Source of the DNA: an uncultured Oxalobacteraceae bacterium
Lineage (GTDB): Bacteria > Pseudomonadota > Gammaproteobacteria > Burkholderiales > Burkholderiaceae
Length of the DNA stretch: 6,298 nucleotides
Reading direction: 5' to 3'
NCBI GenBank assembly: GCA_946479705.1
Contig: CAMLHI010000126.1
Span: 1 to 6,298, forward strand
In this document: positions 1 to 6,103 of the stretch, piece by piece
Position numbering within the stretch: position 1 is the first letter of the stretch
Layout of the letters: every line of letters starts with the position of its first letter
Program-made: the position numbers and the translations under genes
Notes under the pieces: model-generated
What the model saw: the letters and a program-made list of their open reading frames with translations, nothing else
What the model was told of the DNA's origin: nothing
Databases searched by the model: none

Positions 1-1238
1 TCGCCGACCCGCGCCAGCAAGCCTTCGAGCGCGCGCTCGCCGGCTCGCTCGGCAAATCCCTGCAAGGCGAAATCCTGTCGCGCCTGACGGACGGCAGTTT
101 TCTTGTCAAAGTGGCAGGCACCCCGGCCCGCATGCTGCTCCCCGAAGGCGCCGCGGTCGGCCAGCAAGTGGCGCTGACGCTGGTTTCGCTATCCCCCCGC
201 CCCACTTTCCAGATTGCCACCCAGCAGGGCGGCCAGCCAACCCTGGCGTATGCCGAGGCCGGTCCACCGCTGCCCGCCGGCCAGGACGCCAGCCGCGCCG
301 CGCCGCTGGTCTATCTCGACGGTGGCCATGCGCCGGCCACGCCAGGCCGAACCGGCGGCCCCGCGACACTGGCCCAGGCAGCGGCGCCCGCCACCCAGGC
401 TGCCGCCGAGCCACATGCCGACAGCGCTCCCCTGGTGCAGCGGCCCCTTTCGTACGCCGCCGCCCAGCTGGCGCGCGCGCCCCTGATTCCGGCCGAGCGC
501 CTGCCCGCCATCGATCCGCGCAGCACCCCGGCCACCCTGAGCGAGAGTGCGCGCACGCTTGCCAGCGTGCTGGCGGCACCGGGGGCGCGCGCGCCGGCCG
601 CGCTGGTGGCGCCCGCACCGCTGCTGCCCACGCCCGCCGCCCCGCCCCAGCAGATTGCCGCGGCCCTGCAACAGTCGCTCGCCGAAAGCGGGCTGTTCTA
701 CGAATCGCATGTGGCCGAATGGTCAGCCGGGGAGCGCCCCCTGGAAACGCTTGCGCGCGAACCGCAGATGCAGCGCGGCGCCGACACCGAAGCAGCCCGT
801 CCACAGCAGCAGGCCGGCGCAACGGCCGCCACTCCGGCCCTGCTCGGCATCGACCAGGAAACCGCTCAGTTCATCAACCTCCAGCTCAACACCCAGGAAC
901 AGGGCCGGGTGGTGTGGGAAGGCCAGCCCTGGCCGGGCCAGGCGATGCGCTGGGAAGTGGCGAAAGACGCACCCGAACGGCACGCCAACGGCGGCGAGGC
1001 CGAGCCGGATACCCCCTGGCGCAGCGGCGTGCGCCTGCGCTTCCCGCTGCTCGGCGAAGTCGCCGCCACGGTGGTGCTCCACGGCGGCCAGCTGCACATC
1101 CAGGTGGAGGCCGGTTCCAGCGGCACCGGCGAGCTGCTGCGCGCCCATGCCGCCAGCCTGTCGGACGCGCTCGACGCCGCCGGGCTGCCGCTGTCGTCGC
1201 TCAATATCCGCGCCGCCCGGGCCGATGGCGATGGCTGA
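1..1238 (+). CDS. fliK: Flagellar hook-length control protein FliK, C-terminal 411 residues (5' end outside window)
   Basis: The reading frame is open from base 3 at the left edge, so the start lies upstream and 411 residues are visible. The first part (GEILSRLTDGSFLVKVAG, then ARMLLPEGAAVGQQVALTL) resembles the N-terminal region of betaproteobacterial FliK proteins. A long Ala/Pro/Gln-rich, probably disordered middle follows. The last ~75 residues, from SGVRLRFPLLGEVAATVVLH to SSLNIRAARADGDG, fit the C-terminal Flg_hook domain: a beta hairpin, then a helix (ELLRAHAASLSDALDAAG). In the known family FliK is a secreted molecular ruler that stops hook growth and makes FlhB switch to filament substrates. 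The 3' end overlaps the FlhB-like gene, which supports the assignment. GC is extreme (50 of 60 in bases 541-600) and homology in the middle is weak. A GTG at 111 could be mistaken for a start, but the same frame continues upstream with family-like sequence. Confidence 0.78.
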   Translation, partial: ADPRQQAFERALAGSLGKSLQGEILSRLTDGSFLVKVAGTPARMLLPEGAAVGQQVALTLVSLSPRPTFQIATQQGGQPTLAYAEAGPPLPAGQDASRAAPLVYLDGGHAPATPGRTGGPATLAQAAAPATQAAAEPHADSAPLVQRPLSYAAAQLARAPLIPAERLPAIDPRSTPATLSESARTLASVLAAPGARAPAALVAPAPLLPTPAAPPQQIAAALQQSLAESGLFYESHVAEWSAGERPLETLAREPQMQRGADTEAARPQQQAGATAATPALLGIDQETAQFINLQLNTQEQGRVVWEGQPWPGQAMRWEVAKDAPERHANGGEAEPDTPWRSGVRLRFPLLGEVAATVVLHGGQLHIQVEAGSSGTGELLRAHAASLSDALDAAGLPLSSLNIRAARADGDG

Positions 1239-1584
1239 GCCGCCGAGCTTGCGCAAGCAGCGCAGCGCGGTGGCACTGGCTTACCGCGACGGCGATCCCG
1301 CACCCAAGGTAGTGGCCAAGGGCAAGGGCTTGATCGCCGAACAGATCATGCAGCGCGCCAAGGATGCCGGCGTCTACCTGCACGAATCGCGCGAACTGGT
1401 CGCCTTGCTCATGGATGTCGACCTGGACCGACAGATTCCGCCCGCACTCTACCGCGCAATTGCGGAACTGCTGGCGTGGCTATATCAGATAGAAGTTGCG
1501 CAAAAAACTGGTGGGACGATCCCCGTCGCGCCCGACGCGGCCCGTCTGCTGGAACCCCCAACGACTCCACAGCGAAGCGGCTGA
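1225..1584 (+). CDS. Stand-alone FlhB-like C-terminal domain protein (FlhX type, EscU/YscU/HrcU switch family)
   Basis: This 119-residue protein (117 if the second ATG at 1231 is used) matches only the cytoplasmic C-terminal domain of FlhB/YscU. Visible family features are VALAYRDGDPAPKVVAKGKG, LIAEQIMQRAKDAGV, a HESRELVALL segment and QIPPALYRAIAELLAWLYQIE. The four membrane helices of FlhB are absent. The NPTH autocleavage motif is also missing: the position just before VALAY reads QRSA, so self-cleavage is not expected. Known FlhX/YlqH-type proteins of this size can partly stand in for the FlhB C-domain in export switching, so a role at the flagellar export gate is inferred. The start overlaps the fliK stop by 14 bases (8 for the second ATG), with no clear Shine-Dalgarno, suggesting translational coupling. 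A polar, proline-rich tail (EPPTTPQRSG) ends it. Its last 168 bases before codon 118 recur, broken, at the right edge of the window. Confidence 0.82.
   Translation: MAMAEPPSLRKQRSAVALAYRDGDPAPKVVAKGKGLIAEQIMQRAKDAGVYLHESRELVALLMDVDLDRQIPPALYRAIAELLAWLYQIEVAQKTGGTIPVAPDAARLLEPPTTPQRSG
1408..1575 (+). repeat. Direct repeat, left copy: 3' end of the FlhB-like gene
   Basis: This segment aligns without gaps to 6131-6298. By hand count 145 of 168 bases agree (86%), and the first 44 bases differ once. Weaker similarity continues about 25 bases upstream. This copy is intact, in frame with the FlhB-like gene, and supplies its last third. Confidence 0.92.
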
Positions 1585-1634
1585 ACGCCAGGCATCCGCG
1601 AACGAAGAAGAATCCCTGCCGCGTCGGATCATCT

Positions 1635-2288
1635 TTACTTTGGACCACGCCCGATCAAGCGCAGCACATTGCGGCGGCGCGCGGCAGCGATACCCACGAT
1701 GCCCAGGCCGAGCAGCACCAGCGATGCAGGCTCCGGTACGCCAACCGCTGACGGCAGCATCGCATCGCTCACGTTCAGGATGTCTAACGCCCAGAACGAT
1801 GTGCGTCGGTTACCTGCGTCATCGACGAAGCCGTTGCGGAAGGTCTGGTTGGATACACCATCGAAAGCGAAGCCATCGGCCAGGTTGCCGAGCGAATAAT
1901 TGTCGTACTGGGAGAGCGCGATCGTGTAGGTGCCTGCCGCCATGGGGGTCAGCATGTACGTGTCCCAGCACTTTCCGGTCACGGCGTCTGCTGCCACCAT
2001 GGAGCAGCCGCCATCGTCGTTGTAGCTCACCGGAATGCCATTTGAATCGAACACCGCCATGATCGGGTCGAAGCCGCCGCGCGTGATCGTGTCACCGTGG
2101 GCGTTGACGCCTCCGGCATACGACCAGCTACGAATACCGATGGTCGGCCACCACGAATTCACGGTGAAGTTAATTTTTTGAACGTCGTTATCATTGGCGA
2201 ACGAGCCCGTGAACGAAAAAACGTTGGCTTGTGCTGAGGCACTTGCAAGAGTCAGTGCGAAGATCGCAGCAATGGAATTCAATCTCAT
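1635..2288 (-). CDS. PEP-CTERM exported protein, DVUA0089-like
   Basis: This 217-residue protein has both ends of an exosortase substrate. At the N-terminus is a signal peptide (MRLNSIAAIFALTLASASAQA, cleavage predicted near residue 21). At the C-terminus is a PEP-CTERM tail: PEP at 185-187, a hydrophobic helix around 189-203, then RRR at 204-206. The body (FSFTGSFANDNDVQKINFTV, RSWSYAGGVNAHGD, RGGFDPIMAVFD, YNDDGGC, GTYTIALSQYDN, WALDILNV) resembles what I remember of the DVUA0089 family, of unknown function. Such proteins are exported and cut by exosortase, and are usually linked to exopolysaccharide/biofilm material. Cys95 and Cys107 could form a disulfide. A longer frame reaches back to 2447, but the start at 2288 puts the signal peptide at the N-terminus. 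No good ribosome binding site precedes it (the upstream bases are CT-rich, then TAACATAAAAAAC). Ten residues (VLRLIGRGPK) unusually follow RRRN. It converges on the FlhB-like gene across a 50-base gap with no clear terminator. Confidence 0.85.
   Translation of the reverse strand: MRLNSIAAIFALTLASASAQANVFSFTGSFANDNDVQKINFTVNSWWPTIGIRSWSYAGGVNAHGDTITRGGFDPIMAVFDSNGIPVSYNDDGGCSMVAADAVTGKCWDTYMLTPMAAGTYTIALSQYDNYSLGNLADGFAFDGVSNQTFRNGFVDDAGNRRTSFWALDILNVSDAMLPSAVGVPEPASLVLLGLGIVGIAAARRRNVLRLIGRGPK
1671..1736 (-). other. PEP-CTERM sorting signal of the 217-residue protein
   Basis: Residues 185-206 form the tripartite exosortase signal: the P-E-P motif, a hydrophobic span rich in Leu, Gly, Ile and Ala, and the basic cluster ARRR. 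In the known system the exosortase cuts near PEP. No exosortase gene is in the window, so it must lie elsewhere in the genome. Confidence 0.88.
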
Positions 2289-2339
2289 GTTTTTTATGTT
2301 AAGAGGGGAGGATGAATAAAATCGGATCGTGGTAGTACA

Positions 2340-2469
2340 GTGTCGCGGCGCCGCACGGACGCCCCCGGCCAAACGCAGGCCGAGCAGCGCCCACAATGGA
2401 GGCTCGGGCGGGTCCAAGGGTGGCAGCGCCGCATCGTTCACGCTCACGATGTCGATGGCCTCGACAACA
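2340..2469 (-). pseudogene. Decayed PEP-CTERM tail remnant, paralogous to the tail of the downstream gene
   Basis: Read on the minus strand, this stretch encodes EAIDIVSVNDAALPP, then DPPEPPLWALLGLRLAG, then GVRAAPRH. It lines up with ALDILNVSDAMLPS, VPEPASLVLLGLGIVG and IAAARRRN of the gene downstream, with one residue fewer in the middle. At DNA level the two are clearly related, sharing for example CAGGCCGAGCAGC and, with one mismatch per stretch, CGCATCG-TCACG (plus-strand reading). The remnant has no start or body of its own: a TAG lies upstream in frame at 2490-2492. It also has no stop, and the frame runs on into the start of the next gene. It is either the lost anchor of the large upstream gene (now in the +1 frame relative to it) or the last piece of a deleted tandem PEP-CTERM gene. 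Confidence 0.68.
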
Positions 2470-2490
2470 AGGGCTGTCGCCGCTGTTGTC
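2463..2490 (-). terminator. Hairpin downstream of the large gene, possible weak terminator
   Basis: Thirteen bases after the large gene's stop, the minus strand reads GACAACA ... TGTTGTC, a perfect 7-bp stem. Inside it is a further GGC/GCC stem around a GACA tetraloop. No T-run follows, so it does not meet the classic Rho-independent form. It could attenuate, stabilise a 3' end or be incidental. If it terminates, the downstream PEP-CTERM gene needs its own promoter within about 2289-2462, where I see no convincing one. Confidence 0.35.
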
Positions 2491-2502
2491 TAGTCGTCGT
2501 TG

Positions 2503-5500
2503 TTACGGCTCGTTGGCGACGATCGTCATGCCATACGTTGCCGAGCCCGCGCCGCCATCCTTGTCGGTTAAGGTGATTTGGATCGTATAGTTTCCCGGCA
2601 ACAGATAAAGATGCTCGCCGCTGACAACCCCGTTGCCGGTCCCAAGCATTTCATTGACCGCCCCCTCGGAAACGCTGCCATCGCCCCAGTCGATGCGAGC
2701 GGTGTGGGTGTCGGCGCCGCCGGAGTCGGCAAACCCTGCGCGCACAGTAGCGGGCGTGTTGACGAAGACTGGCGATGCTGGTGCCTCGATCGCCCCCAAG
2801 ACCGGCGCTGCGTTGGACACGCTGACTGCGGTAGAGTATTCCGTGAAGCCGCCGTCCTTGTCAAAGATCCGCGCGCGCACGGCTTGCACCGAGGGGCCAT
2901 CGGCGAACGAGCAACTGGCGCTGGAATTTGTGCTGCCTGTGGCATAACTTGCCCCATCGAGCGACTCGGTTCCGCAAGCGAATGCATAACGGAAACCAGC
3001 TTGGGTGTCCGCGCCCGACGGATCGATTGCACCGCTTAAGCTTACGCTTGCGCTGCCACCTTCGACCACTGCGCTGGGAGCGGACAACATTGCCTGCGGC
3101 GCGACATTGCTGACAGCCATGAACCCGGTGTACTCGGTATAGCCACCGTCCTTGTCGATGATGCGGGCACGCACAGTCTGCGTACCGCTGTCGCCGACGT
3201 TGCACACGACGATCCTTTTAGTACCACTGTTGGCGTACGTGGCGTTGGACAGGGATCCACCATCGCACGCGAACGCGTAGCGAAAGCCGGCCAGCACATC
3301 GGCAGCAGAGGCATCGATGGGATTGAGCATTTGCACGAGCACAGTGGCTCCTTCGAGGGCCGTGGCAGGCACGCGCAGTTCAGCGCGTGGCGCCGAGTTC
3401 AGCACGTTGACCGGGAATACGGCACTGCCCACCGTGCCCGTGCGGTCGGTCACCTTGACATTCACCGTAAAGGAACCGCTATCCGCATAGGTGTGGGGCG
3501 CCGGGTTGAGAACACCTGCCGCGTCGACGCTAAAGCTCGTATGGACGCTCCCATCGCCCCAGTCGACATCGACAGCCCATGGGCCATCGGTGCTTCGGTC
3601 AGTAAAGCTGCCCAGATTGAAGGTCGACATGACTGCTTCGCTTGCCGTCCCGGCTTGAGGGGCGATGATCACCGGCGTCGTCAGGACCTGCACTGTCGTT
3701 TGCCCGACGGTCTGATTGCCAGCCTTGTCGCGGGCGCGATACTGCACGATGTGACTGCCATCGCTGCCGAACTCAAGGGGGGCAGCATACGGCGACCAGG
3801 TAAGCCCGCCATCGAGGGATGCTTCAACGCTGGCGATACCCGAACCGCTGTCGCTCGCGCTTAGCGCCAGGGTATTGTTCACGGCATTAAATACCGCCGC
3901 CACTTGAGGCGCGATCGTGTCGACCGCGATCGCAACGCACCTTGCAACCTCGACATTGTTGGCCTTGTCGACCGAACGATAGCAAACGCTTGTGGAGCCT
4001 TGGGTAGCCAGGCTGAGGCCTGCGGCCGGGAACATCGCGTAGGCACCGCCATTGATGCTGTATTCGCTGCGGGCCACGCCCTGCCCGCCAATGGCGTCGG
4101 CGGCGCTGATAGTAAGCTGCACTGAGGAGGCATACCAGCCCGCGACAGCGGCAGGGCTGATTGCAACGGTACTCACCGGCGCATGGCTATCGATCGTGAC
4201 CGTTGCGATGGTGCTGCCGATCGCATTGGTTTCAGCCCGCAACTGGTACACCCCGTCGGTCAGTCCCGACAGCGTGAGGTTCCACATGCCACTCGCATCG
4301 GCCACCGTACTGGCGGCAACGACGGCATTGGTCGTCATGTTGCTAGCTGAGACCAGCACGGTCGTACCGGGTGCCGCGGTGCCGTGAACGGGCAGACCAG
4401 GCTGGGTCCAGACGACGCCCGCGCCCACCGAAGTCGCAATGGTCGGAATCACCGCATCGGTAATCGCGACGTTCACCGGAGTCACGCCGGTGGCCTGGTA
4501 GGCGGGGTCGGTACTTGCCAGCGCATGGGTGATCACCGCGCTATGCGCGCCTTCGCTCACGCCATCCTGGACTGCCCGGATGCTGGCCGTCTGCGGCACG
4601 TTCCAGTTCGCCGGCGTAAACGTCAGCTGGGTCCTGGCAGCCGTCAGTTGAGTGCCGGTGGCAATCGTGACCGTCACGTCGGCGGTCGGCGCCGTGGTCA
4701 AGACCAGGCTGTACGTTCCCTCGATTCCGCCTTCCGTCAGCGCAAGGCTCGCGAGCGACGCCGAGAGTCCCGCCGGCGGTCCAAAGTCGGCAACAAAGAT
4801 TTGCGCCCCGGTGGGCCGATTCGCAAGGGAGTAGTTTTGCGTATAGGCGATGAAGCGGCCATCAGCGCTCGCTACCGGCGAGACCGTAAGGTATGTTGTC
4901 CCGAGGACGCTACGCATGCTTTTGGTAACGCGATCATATCGATGTATCCCCTCCTCCGGAGCCTGAGGCGAAATTCTCCGACGGTCGGCAAATACAACAT
5001 AACGTGCATTCGCACTCATATTCGCATTGCCAGCATCCGAGATAATGCGCTCTGTCGTTGCGGTCACTCTGTTTCGCACGAATACGTCGAAGTTTGTATT
5101 AGTGTCACCTTGAACCAAGGAGTTGGATTGCGACGAAAAGGCAACGCTCAGGCCATCGGAGCTTATAGAAGGCTGGTCGGCATTGGAACCGTTCGGACCG
5201 GAGAAATTTATGCTTGCCAACTCAATCGCTCCGGTTACGCGGTCAATCACCACTGCATTCTTATTAGCTATTGGGGTTTCCCTAGCTGGAACCAAGATAA
5301 ACCTGCCGTCCGCGCTGATGCCCAACCGGTCGCCAGCAGACATGCCAGAGAGGCTCCAGAGCGGACCGACTTGAACAGTGGTTTTTGCGACCATGTCGCG
5401 CACGAATACTCCGTACTTTGTTTCGACAGGCGCGCGATATACCACATAACGCCCGTCCGCAGAAATCGCGGCGTAGGTAAAACTCGAGAAACCCGTATTC

Positions 5501-5928
5501 AACTCGATTGCGGTGTCGGTGGTTGCATTGATGCGATCGAATACACGATAGGCATAGGCTCCTACGGTGCCATAACTCGTAGCGCTGGTCCGATACAAGA
5601 CGTAGCGTCCATTTCCGCTGATGATAGGATTTTGCCCGGTATTGTTGAGGACATTGCCGACGGCGCCGCTAGTGACGTTTTGACGAACACCAGTCACCCT
5701 ATCCTGAACGAAGATGTCGGTGCGTCCCCCGCCTGGGGGCTGCGTGGAGAAGCGAAAGGCAATATAACGGCCGTCGTCGCTGATCGAGGGCTGATCGGCG
5801 TAGCCCCCCATGTCATTCGTGATGGAGACGGACGGGGCGCGGGTATCTTGCGCATGCGATACAGAAAGTGAACAGAACGTGAGGAAAATGACGAAAAGAA
5901 GCTTAGAAAAACGCAGACGGAAATGCAT
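2503..5928 (-). CDS. Large exported protein: seven-repeat beta-propeller plus Calx-beta, Ig-like, OmpL47-like and PKD domains
   Basis: The start at 5928 puts a signal peptide at the N-terminus (MHFRLRFSKLLFVIFLTFCS, then LSVSHA, cleavage near 26) and gives 1141 residues. The frame extends to a TTG at 6024, but the added residues are not signal-like. No Shine-Dalgarno is evident. Seven PD40/TolB-like repeats follow, built on ISADGRYVVY and beginning near residues 49, 103, 155, 204, 255, 304 and 353, so probably one closed seven-blade propeller. Next come a Calx-beta-like domain (384-491, LTFTPANWNVPQT), an Ig-like domain (494-581) and two OmpL47-like modules (583-670, 671-750, each with a DKAGN/DKANN turn). 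A PKD domain (750-843, VDWGDGSV), two near-identical PKD-like repeats (846-1040) and a last PKD domain (1041-1137, IDWGDGSV) complete it. No catalytic motif is visible. The architecture suggests an extracellular binding or adhesive protein; the ligand is unknown. It ends at ANEP with no anchor, although a PEP-CTERM-like tail lies just downstream in another frame. It is AT-richer than the flagellar genes, most strongly in the propeller part. Confidence 0.85.
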   Translation of the reverse strand: MHFRLRFSKLLFVIFLTFCSLSVSHAQDTRAPSVSITNDMGGYADQPSISDDGRYIAFRFSTQPPGGGRTDIFVQDRVTGVRQNVTSGAVGNVLNNTGQNPIISGNGRYVLYRTSATSYGTVGAYAYRVFDRINATTDTAIELNTGFSSFTYAAISADGRYVVYRAPVETKYGVFVRDMVAKTTVQVGPLWSLSGMSAGDRLGISADGRFILVPARETPIANKNAVVIDRVTGAIELASINFSGPNGSNADQPSISSDGLSVAFSSQSNSLVQGDTNTNFDVFVRNRVTATTERIISDAGNANMSANARYVVFADRRRISPQAPEEGIHRYDRVTKSMRSVLGTTYLTVSPVASADGRFIAYTQNYSLANRPTGAQIFVADFGPPAGLSASLASLALTEGGIEGTYSLVLTTAPTADVTVTIATGTQLTAARTQLTFTPANWNVPQTASIRAVQDGVSEGAHSAVITHALASTDPAYQATGVTPVNVAITDAVIPTIATSVGAGVVWTQPGLPVHGTAAPGTTVLVSASNMTTNAVVAASTVADASGMWNLTLSGLTDGVYQLRAETNAIGSTIATVTIDSHAPVSTVAISPAAVAGWYASSVQLTISAADAIGGQGVARSEYSINGGAYAMFPAAGLSLATQGSTSVCYRSVDKANNVEVARCVAIAVDTIAPQVAAVFNAVNNTLALSASDSGSGIASVEASLDGGLTWSPYAAPLEFGSDGSHIVQYRARDKAGNQTVGQTTVQVLTTPVIIAPQAGTASEAVMSTFNLGSFTDRSTDGPWAVDVDWGDGSVHTSFSVDAAGVLNPAPHTYADSGSFTVNVKVTDRTGTVGSAVFPVNVLNSAPRAELRVPATALEGATVLVQMLNPIDASAADVLAGFRYAFACDGGSLSNATYANSGTKRIVVCNVGDSGTQTVRARIIDKDGGYTEYTGFMAVSNVAPQAMLSAPSAVVEGGSASVSLSGAIDPSGADTQAGFRYAFACGTESLDGASYATGSTNSSASCSFADGPSVQAVRARIFDKDGGFTEYSTAVSVSNAAPVLGAIEAPASPVFVNTPATVRAGFADSGGADTHTARIDWGDGSVSEGAVNEMLGTGNGVVSGEHLYLLPGNYTIQITLTDKDGGAGSATYGMTIVANEP
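2809..3102 (-). repeat. Internal PKD-like tandem repeat, second copy
   Basis: Residues 943-1040 of the large protein repeat the preceding 97 residues. Shared landmarks in order are VEGGSASVSL, GAIDPSGADTQAGFRYAFAC, a second Cys (996), and VRARIFDKDGGFTEY followed by SVSNAAP. The Cys pair (975 and 996) is kept in both copies and may form a disulfide. The DNA copies are visibly related, especially around the DKDGG codons. Confidence 0.85.
3103..3393 (-). repeat. Internal PKD-like tandem repeat, first copy
   Basis: Residues 846-942 form the first unit. Its landmarks are ATALEGATVLVQML, NPIDASAADVLAGFRYAFAC, a second Cys at 909, and VRARIIDKDGGYTEY followed by AVSNVAP. It adjoins the second copy with no linker, which indicates a tandem duplication inside the gene. 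Confidence 0.85.
4780..5808 (-). repeat. Seven PD40/TolB-like propeller repeats (residues 41-383 of the large protein)
   Basis: Seven copies of a roughly 50-residue unit carry the core I-S-x-D-G-R-[YF]-[IV]. They are spaced 54, 52, 49, 51, 49 and 49 residues apart. Most units end in a basic strand such as DIFVQDRVTG, GVFVRDMVAK or DVFVRNRVTA. Unit 6 has ANAR in place of ADGR and unit 5 has SDGL. Seven is a usual number for a closed propeller of this family. Confidence 0.85.
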
Positions 5929-6103
5929 GGATGAAAATTCTATGAAGAAATATGCGCGAAGTCGCCGATATCGGGACGGAAATGTGGACCAATTTGAAAC
6001 GACGCCAATGTTACCACAGTTCAATAAAGGTTTTTATAAATAAATGTTTTATTGTAAGAAATTTTATTGATATTTAAATATTTCCAACTAACGCGACATC
6101 GGG
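5929..6103 (-). promoter_or_regulatory. Leader and probable promoter region of the large gene (AT-rich)
   Basis: No gene is seen in this stretch upstream of the large protein's start. Bases 6025-6090 are strikingly AT-rich for this window and include the 12-bp perfect palindrome ATATTTAAATAT (6070-6081). On the minus strand a TATAAA near 6035-6040 is a plausible -10 box, but I find no convincing -35 box at the right distance. A second perfect palindrome, CCGATATCGG, lies at 5965-5974, 37 bases upstream of the start codon, and could be an operator or leader structure. Assignment as a promoter rests on position and base composition only. Confidence 0.4.

Noticed and set aside
106..822. Minus-strand open frames opposite fliK
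   Set aside because: In such GC-rich DNA stops are rare in all frames. The translations are low-complexity Arg/Ala/Gly, while the plus frame matches FliK at both ends.
547..1224. Upstream extension of the FlhB-like gene
   Set aside because: The frame is open far upstream, but the added residues are Arg/Pro/Ser-rich out-of-frame fliK. Family similarity begins only after the ATG pair at 1225 and 1231.
1585..1634. Terminator between the converging FlhB-like and PEP-CTERM genes
   Set aside because: Only a 4-5 bp GGCA/TGCC pairing across a long loop is seen, with no T-run, so I do not call one.
2289..2447. 53-residue N-terminal extension of the PEP-CTERM gene
   Set aside because: It would bury the signal peptide inside the protein, and the extension itself is the decayed PEP-CTERM tail of another copy.
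4384..5871. Long plus-strand open frame (495 codons) opposite the large gene
   Set aside because: It is the antisense shadow of the propeller and Ig-like region. Its translation is Arg/Gly/His-rich with no domain, and the minus-strand frame has a signal peptide and clear repeats.
5851..5928. Lipoprotein signal in the large protein (Cys19)
   Set aside because: The residues before the Cys (LTF) do not fit a lipobox. SHA before Gln27 fits ordinary signal peptidase I cleavage better.
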